The notes under the pieces: model-generated
What the model was told of the DNA's origin: nothing
Database searches by the model: none
What the model saw: only the letters and a program-made list of their open reading frames with translations
Program-made: the position numbers and the translations under genes
Part shown: positions 44,583-54,709 of the stretch, piece by piece
Layout: every line of letters starts with the position of its first letter
Numbering within the stretch: the stretch's first letter is position 1
Origin: Roseovarius sp.
GTDB taxonomy: Bacteria > Pseudomonadota > Alphaproteobacteria > Rhodobacterales > Rhodobacteraceae
Length of the DNA: 64,000 nt
Direction: 5' to 3'
Assembly (NCBI RefSeq): GCF_030373445.1
Contig: NZ_JAUCYU010000015.1
Span: forward strand, 1 to 64,000

Positions 44583-45398
44583 TCAGGCCTTGAGGCCCGT
44601 GGCGATCCACACCCTGTGCGGTATCCGGAGCGGGTCTTCGAGGTACTCGGCGCTCAGCAATTGTTCCAAAGCCGAATCGAACTTGGCGACTTCTGCCTCC
44701 GGCAAACTGGCCGCGACGCCGGCGCTGGCCCGGATGCGGCCTCGCCATGCGGCGTGGGAATAGGGCTGGTCGATGTCGAAGGAGGCGGTTTCGAGGCCGG
44801 TGAAGCCCGCGGTGGCGAGGTCGGTCAGCCATGCGGGGTAGAGCCCGGTGCCGTGGGCCCCGGCCCAGCCCGGGTTGTGGTCGAGGATCAACGCCTCGGT
44901 TGCGGCGACCACGTTGCCGGGCAGCGGCAACCAGTCGAAATGGGCGATGAGGCAGCGGCCGCCGGGGCGGAGGACGCGGGCGGCCTCGGATGCGGCGCGG
45001 GGCCGGTCGAACCAGTGCCAGCACTGGCCGGCGGTAACGAGGTCGAATGCGGTATCCTCGAAGGGCAGGGATTCGGCGGTGCCTTTCACATACCGGGTGG
45101 TGACGCCTGCCTCGGTGTCGAGCTGGACGGCCTGTGCCATCAGCTCGTCGGAGGGGTCGAGGGCCGTGGTCTCGAGCCCCATGCGGGCGAGGCCGCGGGC
45201 GAGTGTGCCGGTGCCGGTGCCGATATCGAGGGCGCGGGCCGGGAGCGTTGCGTAGCCGCGGGCGGCGAGGAGGTCGAAGAAGGCTTGCGGAAAGCCCGCG
45301 CGATGGGTCGCGTAATCGGCGGCGGTGCGGCCGAAGGAGACGCTGCCGCCGAAGGCGCGGAGGGCGTCGGGGTCTTGCGGGGCGTTGGGCTGCGACAT
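44583..45398 (-). CDS. Class I SAM-dependent methyltransferase
   Basis: A 271-residue methyltransferase with motif I ALDIGTGTGTLARGLA and a methyltransferase-11-type core (LPFEDTAFDLVTAGQCWHWFD; EAARVLRPGGRCLIAHFDWL). It starts MSQPNAPQDPD, 14 bases after the tldD stop, so it probably forms an operon with tldD. The substrate is not evident. Confidence 0.85.
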   Translation of the reverse strand: MSQPNAPQDPDALRAFGGSVSFGRTAADYATHRAGFPQAFFDLLAARGYATLPARALDIGTGTGTLARGLARMGLETTALDPSDELMAQAVQLDTEAGVTTRYVKGTAESLPFEDTAFDLVTAGQCWHWFDRPRAASEAARVLRPGGRCLIAHFDWLPLPGNVVAATEALILDHNPGWAGAHGTGLYPAWLTDLATAGFTGLETASFDIDQPYSHAAWRGRIRASAGVAASLPEAEVAKFDSALEQLLSAEYLEDPLRIPHRVWIATGLKA

Positions 45399-45412
45399 GG
45401 GACGCGGCCCGC

Positions 45413-46834
<1,422 letters not shown>

Positions 46835-46866
46835 GGCGTTGTCCTTGTCACGGGGGGCGCGAAAAC

Positions 46867-46880
46867 TTGATCTGAATCAA
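46867..46880. promoter_or_regulatory. FNR/FnrL box between tldD and coxB
   Basis: TTGAT-CTGA-ATCAA is a perfect match to the TTGAT-N4-ATCAA consensus. It lies 158 bases upstream of the coxB start and 33 bases upstream of tldD on the other strand. FnrL controls oxygen-dependent genes, including oxidases, in Rhodobacter relatives. Confidence 0.75.
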
Positions 46881-47024
46881 AAAAGCGTCCGTTTGCCGCA
46901 ATGGTCTTTCTTGTCTGCGGGGGCAGAATATGGTTTTTACCGTCAGCGAACGAGGGGGCTGCCCTGCGGCCTGCCCAGAGATTTACTTATACACGACGAA
47001 CGCTTCAACCGATCAGGGTGCAAA

Positions 47025-47870
47025 ATGCGAAGACTTTCCAGCCTGCTGGCCGCCATGGCCGCAATGACCGCCTTCCCCGCCATCGCGCAGGAGGCGGCAG
47101 AGAACATCGGCAAGCCGCACGAGGGGGGCATCGGGTTCCAGGTCGCCGCGACCGAACTGGCGCGCGACATCCACTGGCTGGACGGCATGATCAACATCAT
47201 CATCGCGGCGATCGTGGTGTTCGTCTGTGCGCTGCTGGCGATCTGCATCCTGCGTTACAACCGCAAGGCCAACCCTGAGCCGGCGAAATTCACCCACAAC
47301 TCGCCGGTCGAGGTGGCGTGGACGATCATCCCGATCGTGATCCTGGTCTTCATCGGCGCGTTCTCGCTTCCGGTCCTGTTCAAGCAGCAGGAGATTCCCG
47401 AAGGCGACATCAATATCAAGGTGACCGGCTACCAGTGGTTCTGGGGCTACGAGTACGAAGACCACGATTTCGGCTTCGAGAGTTTCCTGCTGCCGCGCGA
47501 GGAACTTGAGGAGAACGGCTACAGCCCCGACGAGTACCTGCTGGCGACCGATACCGCCGTCGTGGTGCCGGTGGGCCAGACCGTGGTCATGCACGTGACC
47601 GGCGCCGACGTGATCCATTCCTGGACGATCCCGGCCTTTGGCGTGAAGCAGGACGCGGTGCCGGGCCGGACCGCCCGCCTGTGGTTCACCGCCGAGAAGG
47701 AAGGCACCTATTTCGGCCAGTGTTCGGAGCTTTGCGGCAAGGACCACGCCTATATGCCGATCACGGTCAAGGTCGTGAGCCAGGAGGAATACGACGAGTG
47801 GCTTGACGGCGCGATCGAGGAATACGCCGGCACGCCGCGGTCGGTCGACGTGGCCTCGGCCGCCGAGTGA
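47025..47870 (+). CDS. coxB: Cytochrome c oxidase subunit II (aa3 type)
   Basis: Carries the CuA centre that accepts electrons from cytochrome c. The 281-residue protein starts [11 protein letters not shown] with a signal peptide, then two TM helices (about 53-77 and 99-119) and a periplasmic cupredoxin domain with ligands His198, Cys233, Glu235, Cys237, His241 and Met244. [10 protein letters not shown] is the conserved aromatic patch. It is the first gene of the oxidase cluster. Subunit I (ctaD) is not in the window. Confidence 0.97.
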   Translation: MRRLSSLLAAMAAMTAFPAIAQEAAENIGKPHEGGIGFQVAATELARDIHWLDGMINIIIAAIVVFVCALLAICILRYNRKANPEPAKFTHNSPVEVAWTIIPIVILVFIGAFSLPVLFKQQEIPEGDINIKVTGYQWFWGYEYEDHDFGFESFLLPREELEENGYSPDEYLLATDTAVVVPVGQTVVMHVTGADVIHSWTIPAFGVKQDAVPGRTARLWFTAEKEGTYFGQCSELCGKDHAYMPITVKVVSQEEYDEWLDGAIEEYAGTPRSVDVASAAE

Positions 47871-47881
47871 TGTGAGTTATT

Positions 47882-47933
47882 GGTGGGTTGGCATCCACCC
47901 TACGGGACGTGCGTAGGGTGGGCGAGACCCGCC
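47882..47933. repeat. Paired dispersed palindromic repeat (BIME-like) between coxB and ctaB
   Basis: A direct unit at 47882-47904 (GGTGGGTTGGCATCCACCCT, then ACG) and an inverted unit at 47912-47933 (CGTAGGGTGGGC...CGCC) are separated by 7 bases, the same design as at 17635-17686. It lies inside the operon and may lower transcript flow or protect the coxB 3' end. Confidence 0.8.
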
Positions 47934-47947
47934 ATCCGGAGACCCAG

Positions 47948-48889
47948 ATGAGCGACGCAAGCGTTTCAGCCAGCACATCGCAGACCGGCGAGGCCGGGTT
48001 CGGCGATTATTTCGCCCTGCTCAAGCCGCGGGTGATGACGCTGGTGGTGTTCACCGCCTTCGTCGGCCTCTACGCCGCGCCGGGTGCCGTGCACCCGGTG
48101 GTGGGCTTCGCCGCGATCCTGTTCATCGCCGTGGGCGGCGGCGCCTCGGGCGCGCTGAACATGTGGTGGGATGCCGATATCGACCGGGTGATGAAGCGCA
48201 CCCGGAACCGGCCGATCCCGTCGGGTCGGATCACCGAATCCGAGGCGTTCGGCTTCGGCATGGCGCTGGCGGGCTTTGCCGTGGTGATGCTGGCGCTGGC
48301 CACGAACCTGCTGGCGGGGGCGCTGCTGGCCTTCACCATTTTCTTCTACGTGGTGATCTATTCCATGTGGCTGAAGCGCTGGACGCCGCAGAACATCGTG
48401 ATCGGCGGGGCCGCCGGGGCGTTCCCCCCGATGATCGGCTGGGTCGCCGCCACTGGCAGCTTCAGCCTCGAATCGGTGCTGATGTTCGCGCTGATCTTCA
48501 TGTGGACCCCGCCGCATTTCTGGGCGCTGGCGCTGTTCATGCGGTCGGATTACGACGATGCGGGCGTGCCGATGCTGACGGTGACCCACGGGCGCCGGGC
48601 GACGCGGGCGCATATCCTTGTCTATACCCTGCTGCTGGCCGCGCTGGCCGTGGGTGCGGGGTTCACCTCGATCGGCGGGCCGGTCTACCTGGCCACGGCC
48701 GTGGTGCTGAACGCGCTGTTCCTGAAAGGGGCCTGGGCAATCTGGCGGCGCGACGAGGGGGCGGCGGAGGCCGATGCCTACAAGGTGGAGCGGTCTTTCT
48801 TCAAGCTGTCGCTGCTCTATCTCTTTGCACATTTCGGAGCGATCGCGCTTGATACCGCGATGGCGCCGCTGGGCCTGGGAGGCTGGTGA
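47948..48889 (+). CDS. ctaB: Protohaem IX farnesyltransferase (haem O synthase)
   Basis: Adds the farnesyl tail to haem B, the first step to haem A. The 313-residue UbiA-family membrane protein has the prenyl-binding Asp box [31 protein letters not shown] and a second motif [29 protein letters not shown]. About nine TM segments. ATG 47948 has GGAG upstream. It overlaps the next small gene at TGATG. Confidence 0.96.
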   Translation: MSDASVSASTSQTGEAGFGDYFALLKPRVMTLVVFTAFVGLYAAPGAVHPVVGFAAILFIAVGGGASGALNMWWDADIDRVMKRTRNRPIPSGRITESEAFGFGMALAGFAVVMLALATNLLAGALLAFTIFFYVVIYSMWLKRWTPQNIVIGGAAGAFPPMIGWVAATGSFSLESVLMFALIFMWTPPHFWALALFMRSDYDDAGVPMLTVTHGRRATRAHILVYTLLLAALAVGAGFTSIGGPVYLATAVVLNALFLKGAWAIWRRDEGAAEADAYKVERSFFKLSLLYLFAHFGAIALDTAMAPLGLGGW

Positions 48890-49050
48890 TGGCGTTGTCG
48901 AAACAGCATGACCTGCACAAGCGGCGCTTCTCGCGCAACCTTGGCCTTGGCCTTGTGCTGGCGGGGTTCGTGGCGCTGGTCTTCGGGCTGACCGTGGCGA
49001 AGGTGTCGACGGACGATTTCACCATGCCGATCAACGAGGTGGCGGACTGA
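48889..49050 (+). CDS. 53-residue oxidase-cluster membrane protein (CoxF-like)
   Basis: A short gene beginning [21 protein letters not shown] with one TM helix ([18 protein letters not shown]) and a periplasmic tail ([16 protein letters not shown]). Its start overlaps the ctaB stop and its stop overlaps the ctaG start (both TGATG). A small ORF at this place is conserved in alphaproteobacterial cox operons. It is probably an assembly factor or a small oxidase subunit. Confidence 0.8.
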   Translation: MALSKQHDLHKRRFSRNLGLGLVLAGFVALVFGLTVAKVSTDDFTMPINEVAD

Positions 49051-49631
49051 TGGCGATGGATGGCAACACCAAGACCGTGGTCAAGCTTGTCAGCGTGGTC
49101 GTGGTGATGGGCGGGCTGGCCTGGGCGTCGGTGCCGTTCTACGACTGGTTCTGTCGGGTCACCGGGTTCGGCGGCACCACCGGCACGGCGTCGGCGGGAT
49201 CGCGCGAAATCCTCGACGAGACGATCAAGGTGCGTTTCTCGGCCTCGAAGGAGCGCGACATGCCGTGGGAATTCAAACCCATGCAGCGCGAGGTCGAGAT
49301 CCGGCTGGGCGAGACGGGGCTGGCCTTCTTCGAGGCCTACAACCCCACCGACCGGCCCGTTGCGGGGCAGGCGGCCTATAACGTCACCCCCTACGAGGCG
49401 GGCGGGTTCTTCGACAAGATCGACTGTTTCTGCTTCACCGAGCAGGTGCTTCAGCCCGGCGAGCGGGTGGAGATGCCGGTGACCTATTTCGTTGATCCCG
49501 AAATCCTGCAGGATCGGGACGCGAAATATACCAACGTGATCACGCTTTCCTACACGTTCTACGAAATCGACCTCCCCGAAGAGCAGGCAGCGCTTGCGAC
49601 GGACGGCGAAACAAGTACAACCACGAATTAA
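49050..49631 (+). CDS. ctaG: Cytochrome c oxidase assembly protein CtaG (Cox11)
   Basis: Delivers copper to the CuB site of subunit I. The 193-residue protein has one N-terminal TM helix (VVKLVSVVVVMGGLAWASVPFY), a periplasmic immunoglobulin-like domain with the copper-binding CFCF motif, and FKPMQREVEIRLGETGLAFFEAYNP. Length is typical. It is translationally coupled to the small gene upstream. Confidence 0.96.
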   Translation: MAMDGNTKTVVKLVSVVVVMGGLAWASVPFYDWFCRVTGFGGTTGTASAGSREILDETIKVRFSASKERDMPWEFKPMQREVEIRLGETGLAFFEAYNPTDRPVAGQAAYNVTPYEAGGFFDKIDCFCFTEQVLQPGERVEMPVTYFVDPEILQDRDAKYTNVITLSYTFYEIDLPEEQAALATDGETSTTTN

Positions 49632-49658
49632 GACACGCTCTGGCGAGGGATACGCACC

Positions 49659-50465
49659 ATGGCACATGAGAAAAACCACGACTACCACATCCTGAGCCCC
49701 TCGGCCTACCCGTTCATCGGCGCGGTCGCAGGGTTCGTCATGCTCTTTGGCGCCGTTCTCTTCTTCCACGGAAGCGGGCCCTGGGTGCTTCTGATGGGGA
49801 CCGTGGGCGTGGCCTACACGATGTTCGGCTGGTGGGCCGAGACCATCAAGGAGAACCACGTGGGCGATCACACGCCCGTCGTGCGGATCGGCCTGCGTTA
49901 CGGGTTCATCCTGTTCATCATGTCCGAGGTGATGTTCTTCTCGGCCTGGTTCTGGACCTTCTTCAAACATGCCATGTACCCGATGGACCCCGAGGGCGCG
50001 AGCCCGCTGGTCGAGGGTGTCTGGCCGCCCGCCGGGATCGAGACGTTCGACCCCTGGCACCTGCCGCTGATCAACACGCTGATCCTGCTGTGCTCGGGCG
50101 CGGCCTGTACCTGGGCCCACCACGCGCTGGTGCATGAAAACAACCGCGAAGACATGAAATGGGGCCTTGTCCTGTCCATCGCGCTGGGTGCGCTGTTCAC
50201 CGTATTCCAGGTGTACGAGTACAGCCACGCGGCCTTTGGCTTCTCGGGCAACATCTACGGCGCCACCTTCTTCATGGCGACGGGCTTCCACGGGGCGCAC
50301 GTGGTCATCGGGACGATCTTCCTGTTCGTCTGCCTGATGCGGGTGCTGCGGGGGCACTTCACCCCCGAGAACCACGTGGGGTTCGAGGCCGCGGCGTGGT
50401 ACTGGCACTTCGTCGACGTGGTGTGGCTGTTCCTGTTCGCCGCCGTGTATATCTGGGGCGGCTGA
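49659..50465 (+). CDS. coxC: Cytochrome c oxidase subunit III
   Basis: The third core subunit of aa3 oxidase, with seven TM segments in 268 residues. Typical motifs are [56 protein letters not shown] and the end [21 protein letters not shown]. Complete. A double hairpin follows. Confidence 0.97.
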   Translation: MAHEKNHDYHILSPSAYPFIGAVAGFVMLFGAVLFFHGSGPWVLLMGTVGVAYTMFGWWAETIKENHVGDHTPVVRIGLRYGFILFIMSEVMFFSAWFWTFFKHAMYPMDPEGASPLVEGVWPPAGIETFDPWHLPLINTLILLCSGAACTWAHHALVHENNREDMKWGLVLSIALGALFTVFQVYEYSHAAFGFSGNIYGATFFMATGFHGAHVVIGTIFLFVCLMRVLRGHFTPENHVGFEAAAWYWHFVDVVWLFLFAAVYIWGG

Positions 50466-50475
50466 GGCCGGCGTA

Positions 50476-50535
50476 AGGTGCGCGGAGGCGCACCCTGCAC
50501 AAGATCCCTAGGGTGCGCTTGAGGCGCACCCTTTT
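50476..50535 (+). terminator. Double hairpin between coxC and SURF1
   Basis: The first hairpin is GGTGCGC with GCGCACC (50477-50494). The second is AGGGTGCGC-TTGAG-GCGCACCCT (50510-50532) followed by four T. The two units are mirror-related, as in the BIME-like pairs elsewhere. The second looks like a working or partial terminator. Confidence 0.65.
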
Positions 50536-50553
50536 CACTTGAGGACCCGGACC

Positions 50554-51237
50554 GTGCGTTTCATCCTTCCCCTGCTATTCGGTATCGCCGGTGTCGCTGT
50601 ACTGGTGAGCCTTGGAGTCTGGCAGGTGCAGCGGCTGGCGTGGAAACAGGAGATCCTGGCCGAGATCGAGGCGAAGATCGCGGCCGAGCCCGTGGCGCTT
50701 CCGGAAAGCCCGGAGCAGGAGGCGGACAAGTACCTGCCGGTCGAGATGACCGGACGGTTCCAGCCGGGGCTGCTGCGGGTGCTGGTGAGCCAGAAGCACG
50801 TGGGGGCCGGGTATCGGATCATCTCGCCCTTCGAGACGGAGAAGGGGCGGCGGGTGCTGCTCGATCGGGGGTTCATCAAGATCGACGGCGAGATGCGCGC
50901 GCCGCCGACCGGGCCGGTCGAGGTGACCGGCAACCTGCACTGGCCCGATGACCGCAATTCCTCGACCCCCGAGAATGACCGGGCCGGGAACATGTGGTTT
51001 GCCCGTGACATCGGCCAGATGGCCGAGGTGTTCGAGACCGAGCCGCTGTTGGTGGTGGTACGGGAAATGTCGCCCGATGACACGGGCGCGACGCCTTTGC
51101 CGGTAGACACGAGCGGCATTCCCAACGATCACCTCGAATACGCGATCACGTGGTTTTCGCTGGCCGTTCTGTGGGCCGCGATGACCGGCCTGCTTATCTG
51201 GCGCATGCGCCAACCTGCAAAAGGTGCCGAGACATGA
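50554..51237 (+). CDS. SURF1-family cytochrome oxidase biogenesis protein
   Basis: A 227-residue protein with TM helices at both ends (FILPLLFGIAGVAVLVSLGVWQ; YAITWFSLAVLWAAMTGLLIW) and a periplasmic domain with the SURF1 signatures LGVWQVQRLAWK and RRVLLDRGFI. SURF1 proteins help haem A insertion. GTG 50554 was chosen because GAGG lies nine bases upstream; TTG 50539 is an alternative. Its stop overlaps thrC (ATGA). Confidence 0.9.
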   Translation: MRFILPLLFGIAGVAVLVSLGVWQVQRLAWKQEILAEIEAKIAAEPVALPESPEQEADKYLPVEMTGRFQPGLLRVLVSQKHVGAGYRIISPFETEKGRRVLLDRGFIKIDGEMRAPPTGPVEVTGNLHWPDDRNSSTPENDRAGNMWFARDIGQMAEVFETEPLLVVVREMSPDDTGATPLPVDTSGIPNDHLEYAITWFSLAVLWAAMTGLLIWRMRQPAKGAET

Positions 51238-52622
51238 AGTATATCTCGACCCGGGGCAACGCCCCCGTTCTGAGTTTCGAGGAGGCGATGCTGACCGGGC
51301 TGGCCCGTGACGGCGGCCTCTACCTGCCCGAAAGCATTCCGCAGATGAGCCACGCGAATATCGCCGCGCTGGAGGGGGTGAGCTATGAAGAGGCCGCTTT
51401 TCGGGTGATGTGGCCCTTCCTTGGCGGGGCGTTCACCGAGGACGAGTTCCGTGGGATCATCGAGCGGGCCTATGCCGGGTTCGCCCATGATGCGCGGGCG
51501 CCCCTGGTGCAGCTCGGCTCGGGGCATTTCCTGCTGGAGCTGTTCCACGGGCCGACGCTGGCTTTCAAGGATTTCGCGATGCAGCTGATCGGGCAGCTCT
51601 TCGAGGCGTCGCTGACGCGGTCGGGGAACCGGGTGTGCATCGTGGGCGCCACGAGCGGCGACACCGGCAGCGCGGCGATCGAGGCGTTCCGGGGGCTGGA
51701 GGCGGTGGACGTGTTCATCCTGTTCCCGCATGGCCGGGTGTCGGAGGTGCAGCGCCGCCAGATGACGACACCGTCGGAGGACAACGTGCACGCGCTGTCG
51801 GTGACCGGGCATTTCGACGATTGCCAGGCGCGGGTGAAGGACATGTTCAACGACTTCGCCTTCCGTGACGCGGTGGGGCTGGCCGGGGTGAACTCGATCA
51901 ACTGGGCGCGGGTGCTGGCGCAGGTGGTGTATTACTTTACCTCCGCGGTGTCCGTGGGTGCCCCGCACCGAAGTGTGAGTTTCACCGTTCCCACGGGGAA
52001 TTTCGGGGATATCTTTGCCGGGTACATCGCGAAACGTATGGGCCTGCCGATCGACCGGCTGGTCGTGGCGACGAACCAGAACGACATTCTGCATCGCTGC
52101 CTGAGCGCCGGGGATTACACGCCCGATGGGGTGATCCCGTCGATCAGCCCGTCGATGGATATCCAGGTGAGCTCCAATTTCGAGCGGGCGCTCTACTATG
52201 CCTATGGCGAGGATGGGAATGCCGTGGGGCAGTTGATGGACGAGCTGAAGGCGGGCGGATTCAAGGTGAGCCAGGGCGCGCTGGAGGCGCTGCGGGAGAG
52301 CTTCGATTCCGGCAATTGCTCGGAGGAGGAGACGCGGGCGACGATTGCCCGGTTGTGGACCGGCACAGGCGAGTTGCTGTGCCCGCATTCCGCCGTGGGC
52401 GTGAAGGTGGCCGAGGAGCATCATGCGCCCGGCACGCCGATGATTACCCTGGCCACGGCGCACCCGGCCAAGTTCCCCGACGCGGTGGAAGAGGCCAGTG
52501 GCCTTCGACCCCCCTTGCCCTTGCATATGGCCGACCTGTATGACCGGTCAGAGCGTGTGACACGGGTCGAGAACGACCTTGCCGCCATCGAAGACATCAT
52601 CAAGGACCGCACCGGCCATTGA
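51234..52622 (+). CDS. thrC: Threonine synthase
   Basis: Converts O-phosphohomoserine to threonine with PLP. The 462-residue enzyme begins MKYISTRGNAP, has the PLP Lys112 in GPTLAFKDFAMQLIG, the phosphate-binding ATSGDTGSAAIEAF and FPHGRVSEVQRRQMT. Length fits the fungal/proteobacterial long class. It is coupled to SURF1 upstream (ATGA) and to the peptidase downstream (TTGA). Confidence 0.96.
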   Translation: MKYISTRGNAPVLSFEEAMLTGLARDGGLYLPESIPQMSHANIAALEGVSYEEAAFRVMWPFLGGAFTEDEFRGIIERAYAGFAHDARAPLVQLGSGHFLLELFHGPTLAFKDFAMQLIGQLFEASLTRSGNRVCIVGATSGDTGSAAIEAFRGLEAVDVFILFPHGRVSEVQRRQMTTPSEDNVHALSVTGHFDDCQARVKDMFNDFAFRDAVGLAGVNSINWARVLAQVVYYFTSAVSVGAPHRSVSFTVPTGNFGDIFAGYIAKRMGLPIDRLVVATNQNDILHRCLSAGDYTPDGVIPSISPSMDIQVSSNFERALYYAYGEDGNAVGQLMDELKAGGFKVSQGALEALRESFDSGNCSEEETRATIARLWTGTGELLCPHSAVGVKVAEEHHAPGTPMITLATAHPAKFPDAVEEASGLRPPLPLHMADLYDRSERVTRVENDLAAIEDIIKDRTGH

Positions 52623-53881
52623 CCGTTAATCTCACGACCCTTCCGAACGGGTTCCGCATCGTCACCGAATACATGCCCGGCCTGCAATCGGCCGCCATCG
52701 GCGTGTGGGTTCTGGCCGGCGCCCGGCACGAGACCGCACCGCAGAACGGTATCGCGCATTTCCTCGAGCACATGGCGTTCAAGGGAACCGAGCGGCGCAG
52801 CTCGCTTCAGATCGCCGAGGCGATCGAGGATGTGGGCGGCTATATCAACGCCTATACCTCGCGCGAGGTGACGGCCTTCTATGCGCGGGTGCTGAAGGAG
52901 GACGTGTCGCTGGCGCTGGACGTGGTGGCGGACATCCTGCGCCAGCCGGTCTTTGACCAGCGCGAGATCGAGGTGGAGCGGGGCGTGATCCTGCAGGAGA
53001 TCGGGCAGGCGCTGGACACGCCCGACGACATCATTTTCGACTGGCTGCAGGAGAAGGCCTATCCGGATCATCCGCTGGGCCGCACGATCCTGGGGGAAGA
53101 GGCGCGGGTGAAGGGGTTTTCGCGCGAGGACCTGACCGGCTTCGTCGAGCAGCATTACCGGCCCGGACAGATGATCCTGTCCGCCGCCGGGGCCGTGGAC
53201 CATGACGCGCTGGTCCGCGATGCCGAGCGGTTCTTCGGCGACATGCGCGGCGACAATGCCGGGCCGGCGCCGACCGCGCGGTTCGAAGGCGGCGAGAGCC
53301 GCCGGGTGAAACAGCTGGAGCAGGCGCATTTCGCGCTGGCCTTCGAGAGCCCGAATTATACCGACCCCGGCGTTTACGCGGCGCAGATCTATTCCTGTGC
53401 CCTGGGGGGCTCGATGTCGTCGCGGCTGTTCCAGGAGATCCGCGAGCGGCGGGGGCTTTGTTACACGATCTTCGCGCAGGCCGGGGCCTATTCGGATACC
53501 GGGATGATGACGATCTATGCCGGCACCGCAGGCGCGCAGATGCAGGACCTGGCGCAGATCACCGTGGACGAGATGAAACGGGCGGCCGAAGACCTGAGCC
53601 CGGCGGAGCTTGAACGGGCCCGGGCGCAGATGAAGGCCGGGTTGCTGATGGGGCTGGAAAGCCCGTCGAACCGGGCCGAGCGGCTGGCGCGGATGATCCA
53701 GATCTGGGGAAGGGTGCCGGGGATCGACGAGGTGGTCGAGCGCATCGACGCCGTCACCCTGCCGGAGGTGCGGGCAATCGCCGAGACGACGATCACCAGG
53801 GCCCCCGCCGCCATGGCGCTTTACGGCCCGGTCGAGGAGGCGCCGACGCTGCAGGCGCTGCAGGAAAGGCGCGCGGCCTGA
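52619..53881 (+). CDS. M16-family zinc peptidase (processing-peptidase-like)
   Basis: A 420-residue peptidase with the inverted zinc motif HFLEH (His47, Glu50, His51) in NGIAHFLEHMAFKGT, and RGVILQEIGQALDTPDD further on. It resembles the beta subunit of mitochondrial processing peptidase. The start is TTG 52619 inside the thrC stop; there is no ATG until much later, and the TVNLTTLPNGFRIVTE start fits the family. Cytoplasmic by lack of a signal peptide. Confidence 0.92.
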   Translation: MTVNLTTLPNGFRIVTEYMPGLQSAAIGVWVLAGARHETAPQNGIAHFLEHMAFKGTERRSSLQIAEAIEDVGGYINAYTSREVTAFYARVLKEDVSLALDVVADILRQPVFDQREIEVERGVILQEIGQALDTPDDIIFDWLQEKAYPDHPLGRTILGEEARVKGFSREDLTGFVEQHYRPGQMILSAAGAVDHDALVRDAERFFGDMRGDNAGPAPTARFEGGESRRVKQLEQAHFALAFESPNYTDPGVYAAQIYSCALGGSMSSRLFQEIRERRGLCYTIFAQAGAYSDTGMMTIYAGTAGAQMQDLAQITVDEMKRAAEDLSPAELERARAQMKAGLLMGLESPSNRAERLARMIQIWGRVPGIDEVVERIDAVTLPEVRAIAETTITRAPAAMALYGPVEEAPTLQALQERRAA

Positions 53882-54465
53882 TGTTTCTGCCGCGCCGGAA
53901 AACGCGGATCGAAACCGAACGCCTGACGCTGCGCCAGCCGCAGCTTTCCGATTTCCGCGAATGGTCGGCGCTGCGTGAACAGAGTGCCGATTTCCTGGTG
54001 CCGTGGGAGCCGCAATGGGCGAGCGATCACCTGTCGCGCAAGGGGTTCACCAACCGGGTGTACTGGGCGCAGCGGTCGATCTCGGCGGGCTCGGCGGTGC
54101 CGCTGTTCCTGATCCGGCGGGAGGACGAGGTGCTTCTGGGGGCGATCACACTGGACAATATCCGGCGGGGGCCGGCGCAATCGGGGACGCTGGGCTACTG
54201 GGTGGGCGCGCCATTCGCCCGGCAGGGCTACATGCGCGAGGCGATTTCCGGGATCGTGCATCACGCCTTCGAGCGGCTTGACCTGTCGCGGCTGGAGGCG
54301 GCGTGCCTGCCGGAGAACCAGGCCTCGCGGCGGTTGCTGGAGAAATGCGGCTTCAAGTACGAGGGCGTGGCCCAGAGCTATCTGCAGATCAACGGGCGGT
54401 GGCGGACGCATGTGCTGTACGCGGCTTTGCGGGCTGACCGGCGGGGGCGAACGGGGATCGGGTAG
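53881..54465 (+). CDS. GNAT-family N-acetyltransferase (RimJ/RimL-like)
   Basis: A 194-residue acetyltransferase: RIETERLTLRQPQLSDFREW at the start, GTLGYWVGAPFARQGYMREA as the acetyl-CoA binding part, and LEAACLPENQASRRLLEKCGFKYEG at the end. This pattern is typical of the group that acetylates ribosomal protein N-termini, but the substrate is unknown. ATG 53881 overlaps the peptidase stop (TGATG), so it closes the long operon. Confidence 0.9.
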   Translation: MFLPRRKTRIETERLTLRQPQLSDFREWSALREQSADFLVPWEPQWASDHLSRKGFTNRVYWAQRSISAGSAVPLFLIRREDEVLLGAITLDNIRRGPAQSGTLGYWVGAPFARQGYMREAISGIVHHAFERLDLSRLEAACLPENQASRRLLEKCGFKYEGVAQSYLQINGRWRTHVLYAALRADRRGRTGIG

Positions 54466-54470
54466 GGGTT

Positions 54471-54545
54471 GGGGGCGCTGCCCCCGACGTTGAAATTCTC
54501 TTGGAATTTCAACGCCTCCCCCGGGATATTTTTGGCCAGAAGAAG
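54471..54545. repeat. Intergenic hairpin cassette after the GNAT gene
   Basis: Two hairpins, GGGGGC-GCT-GCCCCC (54471-54485) and an 11-bp stem CGTTGAAATTC with GAATTTCAACG (54488-54514), are followed by cgggatatttttggccagaagaag. The layout, palindrome then TATTTTTGG motif, recalls 11259-11476. Confidence 0.65.
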
Positions 54546-54709
54546 CCGGGACGGGTTTTCCGGCGCGGTTCGGCGGCGGCGGTGCGGGGGCCATGAAGCG
54601 CGATTCTTGTGCGCTTTGGTTGAGCGTTTCGGACGTGGCGGGGCTTTCGGCGTCTCCGACGGTGACAACGGGGCCGGCCGTGCTAACTTCGCGTAAGGAG
54701 GTGCCGCCG

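Noticed and set aside
54593-54709. Longer N-terminus of the MBL protein from ATG 54593
   Set aside because: ATG 54710 has a near-perfect ribosome site and starts a signal peptide; the extension has neither.
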